This document shows, piece by piece, positions 56,469 to 64,000 of a stretch of DNA of 64,000 nucleotides; the first letter of the stretch is position 1; every line of letters starts with the position of its first letter. The notes below the pieces were generated by a model. The model had not been told where the DNA came from and did no database searches. It saw nothing but the letters and a program-made list of their open reading frames with translations. This stretch comes from Bog-473 sp963840435 (lineage in GTDB: Bacteria > Actinomycetota > Acidimicrobiia > Acidimicrobiales > RAAP-2), in NCBI GenBank assembly GCA_963840435.1, contig CAWIYY010000003.1:744001-808000 (forward strand). Reading direction: 5' to 3'. The position numbers were made by a program, and so were the translations under genes.

Positions 56469-57728
56469 CTGGGCAGCCAGCGCGGGAAGGTGGGAGTGGA
56501 ACTCGTCGGCGTCGAAAGGTCCGACGGCGCTCACGGTGCGCGGCGAGGCGGCCAGCTGGCCGGCGACCTCGAGCACCTGCTCGCGCGTCACCGCCTGAAT
56601 GCGGGCCAGCACGTCGTCCACGCTGAGCACCTCGCCGTGGAGCAACAGCGACGCGCCGACGCGGCTCATGCGAGCGCCCGAGTCCTCTCCCGAGAGCAGC
56701 ATCTCGGCGCGCAGGTAGCCCTTGGCCACGGCCAGCTCGCGCTCGGTCACTCCCGACTGGGCCAGCAGGTCGAGTTCAGCGTCGACGATGTGCAGCACCT
56801 CGCCCACGTGCTCGGGTGCCGTGCCCACGACCACGGCCAGCGAGCCGGCATCGGCATAGGCCGCTCGCTCCGACCAGACGGAGTAGGCCAGCCCCCGCTC
56901 CTCGCGCACCTTCTGGAACAGCCGGCTGGAGAGGCCGCCGCCCAGCACGTGGTTCAGCACGGCCAGCGGCCAGCGGCGCTCGTCGAAGCGGGTGACCGAC
57001 CTCGCCCCGTACACCACGTGGGCCTGTTCGGTAGGTCGGCGCACCACGTCGAGTGCCACCGTGTCGGATCCGGGAGCACGGCGGGCCGGGGCGGCGCCCC
57101 CGCGCACGCCGGCGAAGCGGCGCTCGAGCTCGTCGGCCACGGCCTCGTGGGTGCAATCGCCCGCCACCGACACGACCATGTTGGCCGGCCGGTAGTGCGC
57201 GTCGCAGAAGGCCCGGATGTCGTCGCGGCTGATGCGCTGAACCGAGTCCGCCGTTCCCAACGTGTCGCGCCCGAGCGGATGGTCCGGGAAGAGCGCGGCC
57301 TGCCAGCGTTCGGCCGCCAGGTCGGCCGGCTCGTCCGCGTGCATCAGGATCTCGTCGAGGATGACGGCGCGCTCGGCTTCGACGTCGGCCGAGCGCAGCG
57401 CCGGCTCCCACATGATGTCGCTCAGGATGTCGAGGCCGAGCGAGAGGTGCTCGGAGAGCAGCCGCACGTAGAAGGTCGTGTACTCCTTCGTCGTGAACGC
57501 GTTGCAGTCCCCGCCGACCTCGTCCAGCTCCTCGGCGATGGCCGCGGCGGAGCGCCGCTCCGTCCCCTTGAAGAGCAGGTGCTCGAGGAAGTGCGAGGCC
57601 CCGGCCAGGTCGTCCGGCTCGTCACGCGAACCGGTCCCGACCCAGTAGGCGACCGCGACCGAGCGGACGTCCGCCATGGTCTCGGTGACCAGGCGGATGC
57701 CGCAGGGCAGAACCGACGACTCGATCAA
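56466..57728 (-). CDS. M16 family zinc peptidase (processing-peptidase-like)
   Basis: 420 aa. The inverted zinc motif is GASHFLEHLLFKGTERRSAA (HxxEH, about 44-48) with the distal Glu in DVEAERAVILDEI. The second inactive lobe follows (VYGARSVTRFDERRWPLAVL, VLGGGLSSRLFQKVREERGL, AYSVWSERAAYADAG). Such peptidases are encoded directly after pnp in many actinobacteria; the substrate is unknown. The start is a TTG overlapping the pnp stop (TTGA). Confidence 0.93.
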   Translation of the reverse strand: MIESSVLPCGIRLVTETMADVRSVAVAYWVGTGSRDEPDDLAGASHFLEHLLFKGTERRSAAAIAEELDEVGGDCNAFTTKEYTTFYVRLLSEHLSLGLDILSDIMWEPALRSADVEAERAVILDEILMHADEPADLAAERWQAALFPDHPLGRDTLGTADSVQRISRDDIRAFCDAHYRPANMVVSVAGDCTHEAVADELERRFAGVRGGAAPARRAPGSDTVALDVVRRPTEQAHVVYGARSVTRFDERRWPLAVLNHVLGGGLSSRLFQKVREERGLAYSVWSERAAYADAGSLAVVVGTAPEHVGEVLHIVDAELDLLAQSGVTERELAVAKGYLRAEMLLSGEDSGARMSRVGASLLLHGEVLSVDDVLARIQAVTREQVLEVAGQLAASPRTVSAVGPFDADEFHSHLPALAAQ

Positions 57729-60217
57729 CGACGACGCGAGCGCGAACGGGGGCGGCGGTCGCCCCCACGGTCGCCGCCGCGGTCACCGCGGCCGGCGTCC
57801 TCCGAGGTGACCGGGCCGCCGGGGCCGAGGTCGCCCAGTTCGGCCACCAACTCAGCCTCGAACGCGTCCTCGAAGGAGGGCCCGTCTCCGCCGCCACTGG
57901 CCGGGGCGCTGTGGCTGCTGTGACCCCTGTCGGACCTGTCGCCTCTGTCGGACCTGTCACCTCGGTCACCTCTGTCGGACCTGTCGCCCCTGTCCCCGTT
58001 GCCCGAGGACGACGACGCCGCGCCCTCCGGCGCGCTGGCCAGCGAGAGCGAGACCTTGCCCTGGGGATCGATGTCGTCGACCCGGACCTCGACCGCCTGG
58101 CCGAGGGTGAGGACGTCCTCCACGTTGTTGACCCGCTTGCCGCCGGCCAACGACGACAGCTTCGAAATGTGGAGCAGGCCGTCCCGGCCCGGCAGCACGT
58201 TCACGAACGCACCGAACTTGGTGATGTTGACCACCTTGCCCGGGTAGACCACGCCGACCTCAGCCGTGGGCGGGTCGAGGATGAGCGAGATGCGCCGGCG
58301 CGCCTCTTCCACCGCGTTGCCGTCCTTGGCCCCGATGGTGACGGTGCCGACCACGCCGTCGTCGTCGACCGCGATGTCGGCCCCGGTCTCCTGCTGCAGC
58401 GTGTTGATGACCTTGCCCTTGGGCCCGATCACCTCGCCGATCTTGTCGATCGGGATCTCCATGGAGACGATCTTCGGGGCGCTGTTCGCCACCGAGAGCC
58501 GAGGCTCGGGGATCGTCGCGGCCATGACCTCGAGGATGGCGAGACGAGCCTCCTTGGCCTGAAGCAGCGCCTTGGCCAGCACGTCGGCCGGCAGGCCGGC
58601 GATCTTGGTGTCGAGCTGGAGCGCGGTGACGGCCTCGGCCGTCCCGGCCACCTTGAAGTCCATGTCACCGAAGGCGTCCTCGGAGCCGAGGATGTCGGTC
58701 AGCGTGACGTAGGTGCCCTCGTCGTAGACCAGGCCCATGGCGATGCCGGCCACCGGCGCCTTGAGCGGCACGCCGGCCGCCATCAGCGAGAGGGTGGAGC
58801 CGCAGACCGAGGCCATGGAGGTCGAGCCGTTCGAGGCCAGGACGTCGGAGACCACGCGCAGGGCGTAGGGGAACTCCTCCTCGCTCGGGACCACCGGCAG
58901 TAGGGCCCGCTCGGCCAGCAGGCCGTGGCCGATCTCGCGGCGCTTGGGGCCGCGCATGAAGCCCGTCTCACCCGTGGAGTAGGGCGGGAAGTTGTAGTGG
59001 TGCATGTAGCGCTTGAACTCGACCGGGGTGATCGTGTCGAGCAGCTGGTTCATCCGGGGCATGCCCAGCGTGGTCACGTTGAGGACCTGGGTCTCGCCGC
59101 GCTGGAAGAGCGCCGAGCCGTGTGCCGTCGGGAACAGGTCGACCTCGGCCGAGAGGGGGCGGATGTCCGTGGTGCCCCGGCCGTCGACCCGCATGCCGTC
59201 CTCGATGATGCGCTTGCGCACCAGCTTCTTGGTGAGCGAGCGGATGGCCGCCTTCACCTCGCCGGCGCGCTCGGGGAACTCGTCGGCCAGGGCGGCTTTG
59301 ATCTCGTCGCCCGCCGCGTCGAGCGCGGCGTTGCGCTCGGCCTTGGTGGTGACGAGGTTGGCCTTGGCGATGGCCTCGGTGCCGACGGCCTGGACCCGCT
59401 GCCACACGTCGTCCTGGTAGTCACTGAAGGTCGAGAAGGGGATCGTCTCGATGGGACCGCGGGCCGCCGTGAAGGCCTCGATGAGCTGGCGCTGCAGGTT
59501 GATCGCCTCGCGAATCCACGTCTTCGCGGCCTCGAGCCCGTCGGCCAGCACCTCCTCGGTGACCTTGGGTGCGCCGCTCTCGTAGTAGGACCACGACTTC
59601 TCGGTGCCGCCGGCCTCGACCATCATGATGGCGATCTCGCTGTCCGCACTCTCGGTCAGGGCGCGTCCGGCCACCACCAGCTCGAAGGTGCTCTCCTCGC
59701 CCTCCTGGAACGTCGGGTGCGGGATCCACTCACCGTCGGTCGTGTAGGCGACCCGGACCGCACCGATGGGGCCGTCGAAGGGGATGCCCGAGATCATCAA
59801 CGCGGCCGAGGCGGCGTTGATGGCCAGCACGTCGTGCGGGTTGACCTGATCGGCACCGACAATGGTGCCCACGACGTGCACCTCGTTGCGGAAGCCGTCG
59901 GGGAAGGAGGGGCGCAGCGGCCGGTCGATGAGCCGGTCGGTCAGGATGGCCTGGTCCGAGCTCTTGCCCTCCCGGCGGAAGAACGAGCCGGGGATCTTCC
60001 CGGCGGCGTAGGTGCGCTCCTCGATGTCGACGGTCAGCGGGAAGAAGTCGGTGCCTTCCCGGACCGAGCGGGCGGCCACCACGGTGGCCAACAGGATGGT
60101 GTCGCCGATGCGGGCCAGCACGGCGCCGTCGGCCAGTTGGGCCAGTTTTCCCGCCTCGAAAGACATGGATCGATCGGTCCCGCTGATCGGGGCCGAAACG
60201 GAAATGGCATCAGACAT
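57725..60217 (-). CDS. pnp: Polyribonucleotide nucleotidyltransferase (PNPase)
   Basis: 830 aa, longer than the usual 700-750. Two RNase PH-like cores are seen: AQLADGAVLARIGDTILLAT and later STGETGFMRGPKRREIGHGL, VCGSTLSLMAAGVPLKAPVA, SEDAFGDMDFKVAGTAEAVT. The KH domain (IDKIGEVIGPKGKVINTLQQ) and S1 domain (GKVVNITKFGAFVNVLPGRD) follow. The extra C-terminus is a GDR/SDR repeat tail ending in basic residues. It degrades RNA 3' to 5' with phosphate. The ATG has GAGGAGCATC. A hairpin lies in the rpsO-pnp gap. Confidence 0.97.
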   Translation of the reverse strand: MSDAISVSAPISGTDRSMSFEAGKLAQLADGAVLARIGDTILLATVVAARSVREGTDFFPLTVDIEERTYAAGKIPGSFFRREGKSSDQAILTDRLIDRPLRPSFPDGFRNEVHVVGTIVGADQVNPHDVLAINAASAALMISGIPFDGPIGAVRVAYTTDGEWIPHPTFQEGEESTFELVVAGRALTESADSEIAIMMVEAGGTEKSWSYYESGAPKVTEEVLADGLEAAKTWIREAINLQRQLIEAFTAARGPIETIPFSTFSDYQDDVWQRVQAVGTEAIAKANLVTTKAERNAALDAAGDEIKAALADEFPERAGEVKAAIRSLTKKLVRKRIIEDGMRVDGRGTTDIRPLSAEVDLFPTAHGSALFQRGETQVLNVTTLGMPRMNQLLDTITPVEFKRYMHHYNFPPYSTGETGFMRGPKRREIGHGLLAERALLPVVPSEEEFPYALRVVSDVLASNGSTSMASVCGSTLSLMAAGVPLKAPVAGIAMGLVYDEGTYVTLTDILGSEDAFGDMDFKVAGTAEAVTALQLDTKIAGLPADVLAKALLQAKEARLAILEVMAATIPEPRLSVANSAPKIVSMEIPIDKIGEVIGPKGKVINTLQQETGADIAVDDDGVVGTVTIGAKDGNAVEEARRRISLILDPPTAEVGVVYPGKVVNITKFGAFVNVLPGRDGLLHISKLSSLAGGKRVNNVEDVLTLGQAVEVRVDDIDPQGKVSLSLASAPEGAASSSSGNGDRGDRSDRGDRGDRSDRGDRSDRGHSSHSAPASGGGDGPSFEDAFEAELVAELGDLGPGGPVTSEDAGRGDRGGDRGGDRRPRSRSRRR
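57921..57999 (-). repeat. Short tandem repeats encoding a GDR/SDR tail in PNPase
   Basis: Imperfect units of the GTCGGACCTGTCGCC type repeat about five times. The encoded part runs GDRGDRSDRGDRGDRSDRGD and on, a charged, unstructured stretch similar in character to RNA-binding RG-type tails. Confidence 0.7.
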
Positions 60218-60257
60218 GATGCTCCTCGTATGTCGGGGGCATCTCCTCGTCTGGTTC

Positions 60258-60300
60258 CCAGTCGTCGACCACCTCGCCTGTCGAGGTGACCGGCGACTGG
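60258..60300 (-). promoter_or_regulatory. Two-tier hairpin in the rpsO-pnp intergenic region
   Basis: CCAGTCG (60258-60264) pairs with CGACTGG (60294-60300), and CACCTCG (60270-60276) with CGAGGTG (60282-60288). The bases between them can add three more pairs around a small internal loop; the apical loop is CCTGT. It lies 40 nt before the pnp ATG on the transcript. In E. coli the rpsO-pnp gap holds a terminator and an RNase III hairpin used for pnp autocontrol. A similar job is likely but unproven. Confidence 0.6.
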
Positions 60301-60341
60301 CAGCCAGTGGCTGGTCGACGCCCGGTTGTGTGGGGCTGCCG

Positions 60342-60599
60342 CTACCGTCGAATGCCGAGACGGCTGATGATGGAGCGGTAGCGCTCGACGTCGTTCTTGC
60401 GGACGTAATCGAGCAGCCGGCGGCGGTGGCCGATGAGCTTCATCAGGCCTCGCCGGGTGTGGTGGTCCCCTTTGTGCTCCTTCAGGTGCTCGGTGAGGTG
60501 GTTGATCCGGCCGGACAGCAGTGCGATCTGCACCTCGGGCGAGCCGGTGTCCGTGTCATGGAGCCGGTACTCGGCGATGGTGGACTGCGTGTCGGGCAT
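60342..60599 (-). CDS. rpsO: 30S ribosomal protein S15
   Basis: 85 aa from the ATG at 60599, with GAGG eight bases upstream. The sequence runs STIAEYRLHDTDTGSPEVQI, ALLSGRINHLTEHLKEHKGD and HHTRRGLMKLIGHRRRLLDY, the conserved S15 helices including the 16S rRNA-binding HHxRRGL. It is a primary binder of 16S rRNA. rpsO-pnp order is conserved widely. Confidence 0.98.
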   Translation of the reverse strand: MPDTQSTIAEYRLHDTDTGSPEVQIALLSGRINHLTEHLKEHKGDHHTRRGLMKLIGHRRRLLDYVRKNDVERYRSIISRLGIRR

Positions 60600-60678
60600 A
60601 CGGAAATCCTCGGGAGAAACTGATCGGAGTGCGCGGGAACCTCTCCCGGCCGCCATCTATCGTAGCAGCCCCCGCTGA

Positions 60679-61593
60679 TCAGGGACGATCGGCCAGCACC
60701 CGCTCGGTGGCCTCGACGTCGGCCTTCATCTGGGCGATCAGTGCTTCCACGGTCTCGAAACGCTGCTCGGCGCGCAGGTGCTCGAGGAAGGACACCCGGG
60801 CCGCCTCCCCGTAGAGGTCGCCGTCGAAGTCGAGGAGGTAGGCCTCCACCAGCACCGGGGCGCTGCCGGGCTCGTAGAAGGTCGGCCGCCGGCCCACCGA
60901 GATGGCGCTCGGGTGCGTCGAGCCGTCCGCCCGGGTGAAGTACCCGGCGTAGATGCCGTCCGCCGGCAGCGCGATGTCGTCGTCCACGGCCAGGTTCGCC
61001 GTTGGGAACCCCAGTTCCGGACCGCCGCGCCCGTCGCCTCGCACCACGGGGCCCCGCACCTCGTGGGGACGGCCCAGCAGCAGCGCCGCCGCGGCCACGT
61101 CGCCCGCCCCGATGAGGGCGCGGATCCGGGTGGAGGACACGGCGTCGGCTCCGTCGCCGGTCAACCCGACCCCGACGACCTCGAAGCCGTGCTCAGCCCC
61201 GAGGTGCCGCAGCAGCTCCACGTTTCCCTTGCGCCCGTGCCCGAAGTGGAAGTCCTCCCCGACCACTACCAGGCGCGCCCCGAGCTGGTCGACCAGGACC
61301 TCCTGGACGAACTCCTCGGCGCTCTCGTCGGCCCGGGCCTCGTCGAAGGGCACCACCAGGGTGCGGTCGATCCCGCACTCGGCCAGGAGCTCGAGCTTCT
61401 GCTCGAGTGAGGTCAGCTGTTTGGGGGCCGAGTCGGGCCGGACCACCGCCGCCGGATGGCGGTCGAAGGTCACCACGACCGTCGAGAGGCCCTCCGCCGC
61501 AGCCCGCTCGGACAGGTCGCGCAGCAGGGCCCGGTGCCCCAGATGAACCCCGTCGTAGGCGCCGATGGTCACGGCAGTTCCTGGTCCGGGCAT
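60679..61593 (-). CDS. ribF: Bifunctional riboflavin kinase/FAD synthetase
   Basis: 304 aa. The N-terminal FMN adenylyltransferase has VTIGAYDGVHLGHRALLRDL (about 9-28; HxGH nucleotidyltransferase motif) and VVVGEDFHFGHGRKGNVELL. The C-terminal kinase has GRGGPELGFPTANLAVDDDI and ISVGRRPTFYEPGSAPVLVE, then AYLLDFDGDLYGEAARVSFL with the catalytic Glu region. It makes FMN and FAD from riboflavin. It sits in the conserved truB-ribF-rpsO order. Confidence 0.96.
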   Translation of the reverse strand: MPGPGTAVTIGAYDGVHLGHRALLRDLSERAAAEGLSTVVVTFDRHPAAVVRPDSAPKQLTSLEQKLELLAECGIDRTLVVPFDEARADESAEEFVQEVLVDQLGARLVVVGEDFHFGHGRKGNVELLRHLGAEHGFEVVGVGLTGDGADAVSSTRIRALIGAGDVAAAALLLGRPHEVRGPVVRGDGRGGPELGFPTANLAVDDDIALPADGIYAGYFTRADGSTHPSAISVGRRPTFYEPGSAPVLVEAYLLDFDGDLYGEAARVSFLEHLRAEQRFETVEALIAQMKADVEATERVLADRP

Positions 61594-61633
61594 CGCGCCT
61601 GAGGGTACTCGCTCCCTCGCGCCGCGTCGGCCC

Positions 61634-62527
61634 TCAGCCGGCGGCGGCGAGGACGACCGCCGGCCGGATGCGGTCGGTCCCGGTGGCCTCGTACACGGCG
61701 AGCAGCATTCCGCTTTCGTCGAGCAAGGCCCACGGCCCGTCCCCGAGCGCTCCGAGCGGTACCCGGTCGAGGGCGAGTCCGGTGCGGATCGAGGCGGCGC
61801 TCGCCGGCCCGACGGTCACTGCGTCGAGGTCGCGCACGGCTTGGGCCGGCGTGAGCACCGAGTCGGGGCCGAGCGCGTCGAGCGGGTGCATCTCGGCGGC
61901 GCCGAACGAGCCGATGCGGGTCCGGCGCAGGTCGGTGACGTGGGCCCCGCCGCCGAGGGCGAGACCGAGGTCATGGGCCAGCACCCGGACGTAGGTGCCC
62001 GACGAGCACTCGATCTCCGCCCGGTAGATCCCGGGTCGGGACGGGTCGGGTTCGACGTCGAAGCGGTAGACCGTCACCGGCCGGGCCGCCCGCTCCACCT
62101 CGAGACCCTGGCGGGCCAGCTCGTGCAGGCGGCGCCCGCCCACCTTGACGGCCGAGACCATCGGGGGCACCTGGTCGATCGCACCGGTCAGCGACGCCGC
62201 GGCGCGCTGCACGGCCTCGGGCGTCACCTGTGTCATGTCGTAGGTGCCGGTCACCTCGCCCGAGGCGTCGAGCGTCGACGTGGCCGTCCCGAGGACGATG
62301 GCGGTGGTGTACGTCTTGCGCAGGGGCGTGAGGAAGCGCATGAGCCTGGTGGCCCGGCCCAGGCCGACCAACAGGACGCCGGTCGCATCCGGGTCGAGCG
62401 TCCCCGCGTGCCCGACCCGGCGCTGCCCGAAGATGCGGCGGCAGCGGGCCACGACGTCGTGCGACGTCATTCCCGCCTCCTTGTCCACCACGACCAGGCC
62501 CTGGACGCCACCGCCGGCGTCGCTCAC
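61634..62527 (-). CDS. truB: tRNA pseudouridine(55) synthase
   Basis: 297 aa. The opening GLVVVDKEAGMTSHDVVARC leads to the catalytic Asp in RRVGHAGTLDPDATGVLLVG (GTLDPxATG, about 38-57). TGAIDQVPPMVSAVKVGGRR and LHELARQGLEVERAARPVTV follow, then CSSGTYVRVLAHDLGLALGG. It converts U55 of the T loop in tRNA to pseudouridine. It follows rbfA by 13 bp. Confidence 0.97.
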   Translation of the reverse strand: MSDAGGGVQGLVVVDKEAGMTSHDVVARCRRIFGQRRVGHAGTLDPDATGVLLVGLGRATRLMRFLTPLRKTYTTAIVLGTATSTLDASGEVTGTYDMTQVTPEAVQRAAASLTGAIDQVPPMVSAVKVGGRRLHELARQGLEVERAARPVTVYRFDVEPDPSRPGIYRAEIECSSGTYVRVLAHDLGLALGGGAHVTDLRRTRIGSFGAAEMHPLDALGPDSVLTPAQAVRDLDAVTVGPASAASIRTGLALDRVPLGALGDGPWALLDESGMLLAVYEATGTDRIRPAVVLAAAG

Positions 62528-62540
62528 CGCAGGCCGCGGG

Positions 62541-62969
62541 TCAAGTGCGCTCGCCGGCAGGGGGAGGCGGGTCCCCTTTCCCCGGTTCCGCCTCGTTCTC
62601 GCCGTTGTCGTCGCCCTCGCTCTCGCGCTGGAGCCCGCGCAGCAGCTCCTCCACCCGTGACCCCGCCACGATGGCCGGATCGGCCTGGAAGGTGAGCCGA
62701 GGTGTGCGCTTGATCGTCATCTGCAGCCCGATCAGCTTCTGCAAGTGCTTGCGCCGCTCCTCGAGCACCACGGCCGTCTCCTCGGACAGTGAGGCCAGGT
62801 AGATCACGGCCGTGCGCAGGTCGGGGGCGACGTCGACCGAGGTGACGGTCACCATGGGGAGCTCGTCCGCGTCGGCCAGGCGCTCCAGCTCTTCGGCCAC
62901 GACCTGGCGCAGCACCTGGTTGACCCGCAAGGCGCGGGGGTAGGTCGCCGTACGGCGTCGTACCGCCAC
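62541..62969 (-). CDS. rbfA: 30S ribosome-binding factor A
   Basis: 142 aa from the GTG at 62969, 2 bp after the infB stop. The KH-like fold is clear: YPRALRVNQVLRQVVAEELE, VTVTSVDVAPDLRTAVIYLA and LIGLQMTIKRTPRLTFQADP. A Glu/Pro-rich tail (NGENEAEPGKGDPPPPAG) is appended. RbfA helps mature the 16S rRNA 5' end and cold adaptation. The infB-rbfA-truB order is conserved. Confidence 0.96.
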   Translation of the reverse strand: MAVRRRTATYPRALRVNQVLRQVVAEELERLADADELPMVTVTSVDVAPDLRTAVIYLASLSEETAVVLEERRKHLQKLIGLQMTIKRTPRLTFQADPAIVAGSRVEELLRGLQRESEGDDNGENEAEPGKGDPPPPAGERT

Positions 62970-62971
62970 GG

Positions 62972-64000
62972 TCAGGTCCTCGCTATCTCGCGCTCCTCGT
63001 ACGTCTCGATCACGTCGCCCTCCTTCAGGTCCTGGAAGTCGGACAGTCCGATACCGCATTCGAAGCCGGCCGCCACCTCGCGCACGTCGTCCTTGAAGCG
63101 GCGCAGCGAGTTGATGGCACCCTTCCAGATCACCGTCCCGTCGCGCAGGAAGCGCACCTTGGAGCCGCGGGTGATCCGGCCGTCGCGCACGTAGCACCCG
63201 GCAACGGCGCCCACCCGGGGCACCCGGAAGACGTCGCGCACCTCGGCCTCGCCCGTGACGACCTCCTCGTAGAGCGGCGAGAGCAGGCCGAGCATGGCCG
63301 CCTCGAGGTCCTCGAGGAGCTTGTAGATGATCTCGTAGGTGCGGATCTGGACGTGCGACGTCTCGGCCAGCTCGCGCGCACGGCGGTCCGGCCGCACGTT
63401 GAAGCCGATGATGGTGGCGTTGGAGGCCGACGCCAGCTGCACGTCGTTCTCGGTGATGCCGCCGATGCCGCGCAGCACGAAGCTCAGCTTCACGTCGTCG
63501 CGCTCGAGTCGCTTGAGCGACTCGGTCACCGCTTCGAGCGATCCCTGCACGTCGGCCTTCAGCACAATGTTGAGGGTCGCCGTCTCGCCCCGCGAGATCT
63601 GTTCGAAGAGATCCTCGAGACGGGCGCCCGCCGCGGCCGCCACCGGCTTGTGGCCGGAGAGCCGGAAGCGCTGGGCCCTGGCCTCGCCGAGCGTGCGGGC
63701 CCGGCTCAGGTCCTTGGCCGCCCGCACTTCGTCGCCGGCGTTGGGAGGCTCGGAGAACCCGAGCACCTGGACCGGCGTCGACGGCAGCGCCTCCTTGATG
63801 TGGTCGCCCTGGTCGTCGACCAGCGCCTTGACCTTGCCCCAGGCCGCGCCCGCGACCACCGGGTCGCCCACCCGCAGCGTGCCCTGCTCGACGATGATGG
63901 TGGCCACGGGACCCCGGCCCACCTCGAGCTCGGCCTCGAGCACGACCCCGCGAGCCTCGCCTTCGACTCTGGCCGTCAGCTCCTCGACCTCGGCCACGGT
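62972..64000 (-). CDS. infB: Translation initiation factor IF-2, C-terminal part (5' end outside window)
   Basis: The frame is open at the right edge and ends at 62972, giving 342 residues. It covers domain II (VVLEAELEVGRGPVATIIVE, RVGDPVVAGAAWGKVKALVD), domain III (VLKADVQGSLEAVTESLKRL, FNVRPDRRARELAETSHVQI) and domain IV (VGAVAGCYVRDGRITRGSKV, FECGIGLSDFQDLKEGDVIE), the last binding fMet-tRNA. The GTPase domain lies outside the window. Confidence 0.97.
   Translation of the reverse strand, partial: TVAEVEELTARVEGEARGVVLEAELEVGRGPVATIIVEQGTLRVGDPVVAGAAWGKVKALVDDQGDHIKEALPSTPVQVLGFSEPPNAGDEVRAAKDLSRARTLGEARAQRFRLSGHKPVAAAAGARLEDLFEQISRGETATLNIVLKADVQGSLEAVTESLKRLERDDVKLSFVLRGIGGITENDVQLASASNATIIGFNVRPDRRARELAETSHVQIRTYEIIYKLLEDLEAAMLGLLSPLYEEVVTGEAEVRDVFRVPRVGAVAGCYVRDGRITRGSKVRFLRDGTVIWKGAINSLRRFKDDVREVAAGFECGIGLSDFQDLKEGDVIETYEEREIART

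Noticed and set aside
1..64000. Prophage, insertion sequence or integrated island
   Set aside because: No transposase, integrase, phage structural gene, attachment repeat or clear composition break was seen; the only tRNA has no repeat of its 3' end nearby.

Overview
The window is GC-rich actinobacterial chromosome, most likely class Acidimicrobiia (inferred; no 16S gene is present). Reasons: a WhiB regulator; Mycobacterium-type SOS boxes (CGAAC-N4-GTTCG); a LysM/nrdR block like Rv2719c/Rv2718c of M. tuberculosis; an Rv2578c-type radical SAM protein; a class E-like sortase; an RskA-type anti-sigma factor; and many genes whose start codon lies 6-9 nt after a TANNNT -10 box, as in leaderless actinobacterial transcripts. 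There is no CRISPR array, insertion sequence or prophage.

Layout. 0-7.5 kb is loose accessory sequence: a methyltransferase tail, Gfo/Idh/MocA oxidoreductase, GNAT, WhiB, a stand-alone KdpD sensor domain, a second methyltransferase, an esterase remnant, small secreted or membrane proteins and tRNA-Cys. 7.7-13.7 kb holds glnD, an L,D-transpeptidase, a sortase and a DUF2332 protein. 13.7-16.6 kb is an operon LysM-nrdR-PIG-L-dinB behind three SOS boxes. 16.7-20.4 kb is a taurine/sulfonate block (TauD plus SsuACB-like ABC transporter). 20.4-29 kb carries an NTF2-like protein, an SDR, a hydrolase-adenylate cyclase fusion convergent with a cNMP-binding protein, a DUF2252 protein, lexA, a MutM-like glycosylase, a methyltransferase and an EthD-like protein.

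29-33.5 kb is an ECF sigma/anti-sigma pair divergent from a ferritin-like protein, then two exported ferritin-like proteins and a cupredoxin lipoprotein. This is the best candidate for an under-described system. 33.5-41.9 kb holds an MBL hydrolase and a tight miaB-miaA-dapF-hflX-dapC-dapD-dapE run. 41.9-49.6 kb has thrB, a D-Ala-D-Ala carboxypeptidase and ftsK. An SOS box separates ftsK from the radical SAM gene, which is followed by a GDPD and a PH-domain protein. 49.7-64 kb is a minus-strand housekeeping run: rnj and dapA, a diiron protein with its TetR, a rhomboid protease, a second TetR, dapB, an M16 peptidase, pnp, rpsO, ribF, truB, rbfA and the 3' part of infB.

Two themes link the genes. 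First, LexA probably controls itself, the LysM division inhibitor/nrdR/dinB operon and the ftsK/radical-SAM pair. Second, five dap genes plus dapA and dapB, scattered in three places, give the succinylase route to diaminopimelate. A caution: at least ten single-base indels break genes between about 19.65 and 31.55 kb (ssuB, NTF2-like, a hypothetical, cyclase, lexA, mutM twice, EthD-like, sigma factor, ferritin-like). I saw none in the other 50 kb. Most sit in short G or C runs, so local sequencing or assembly error is likelier than true decay.
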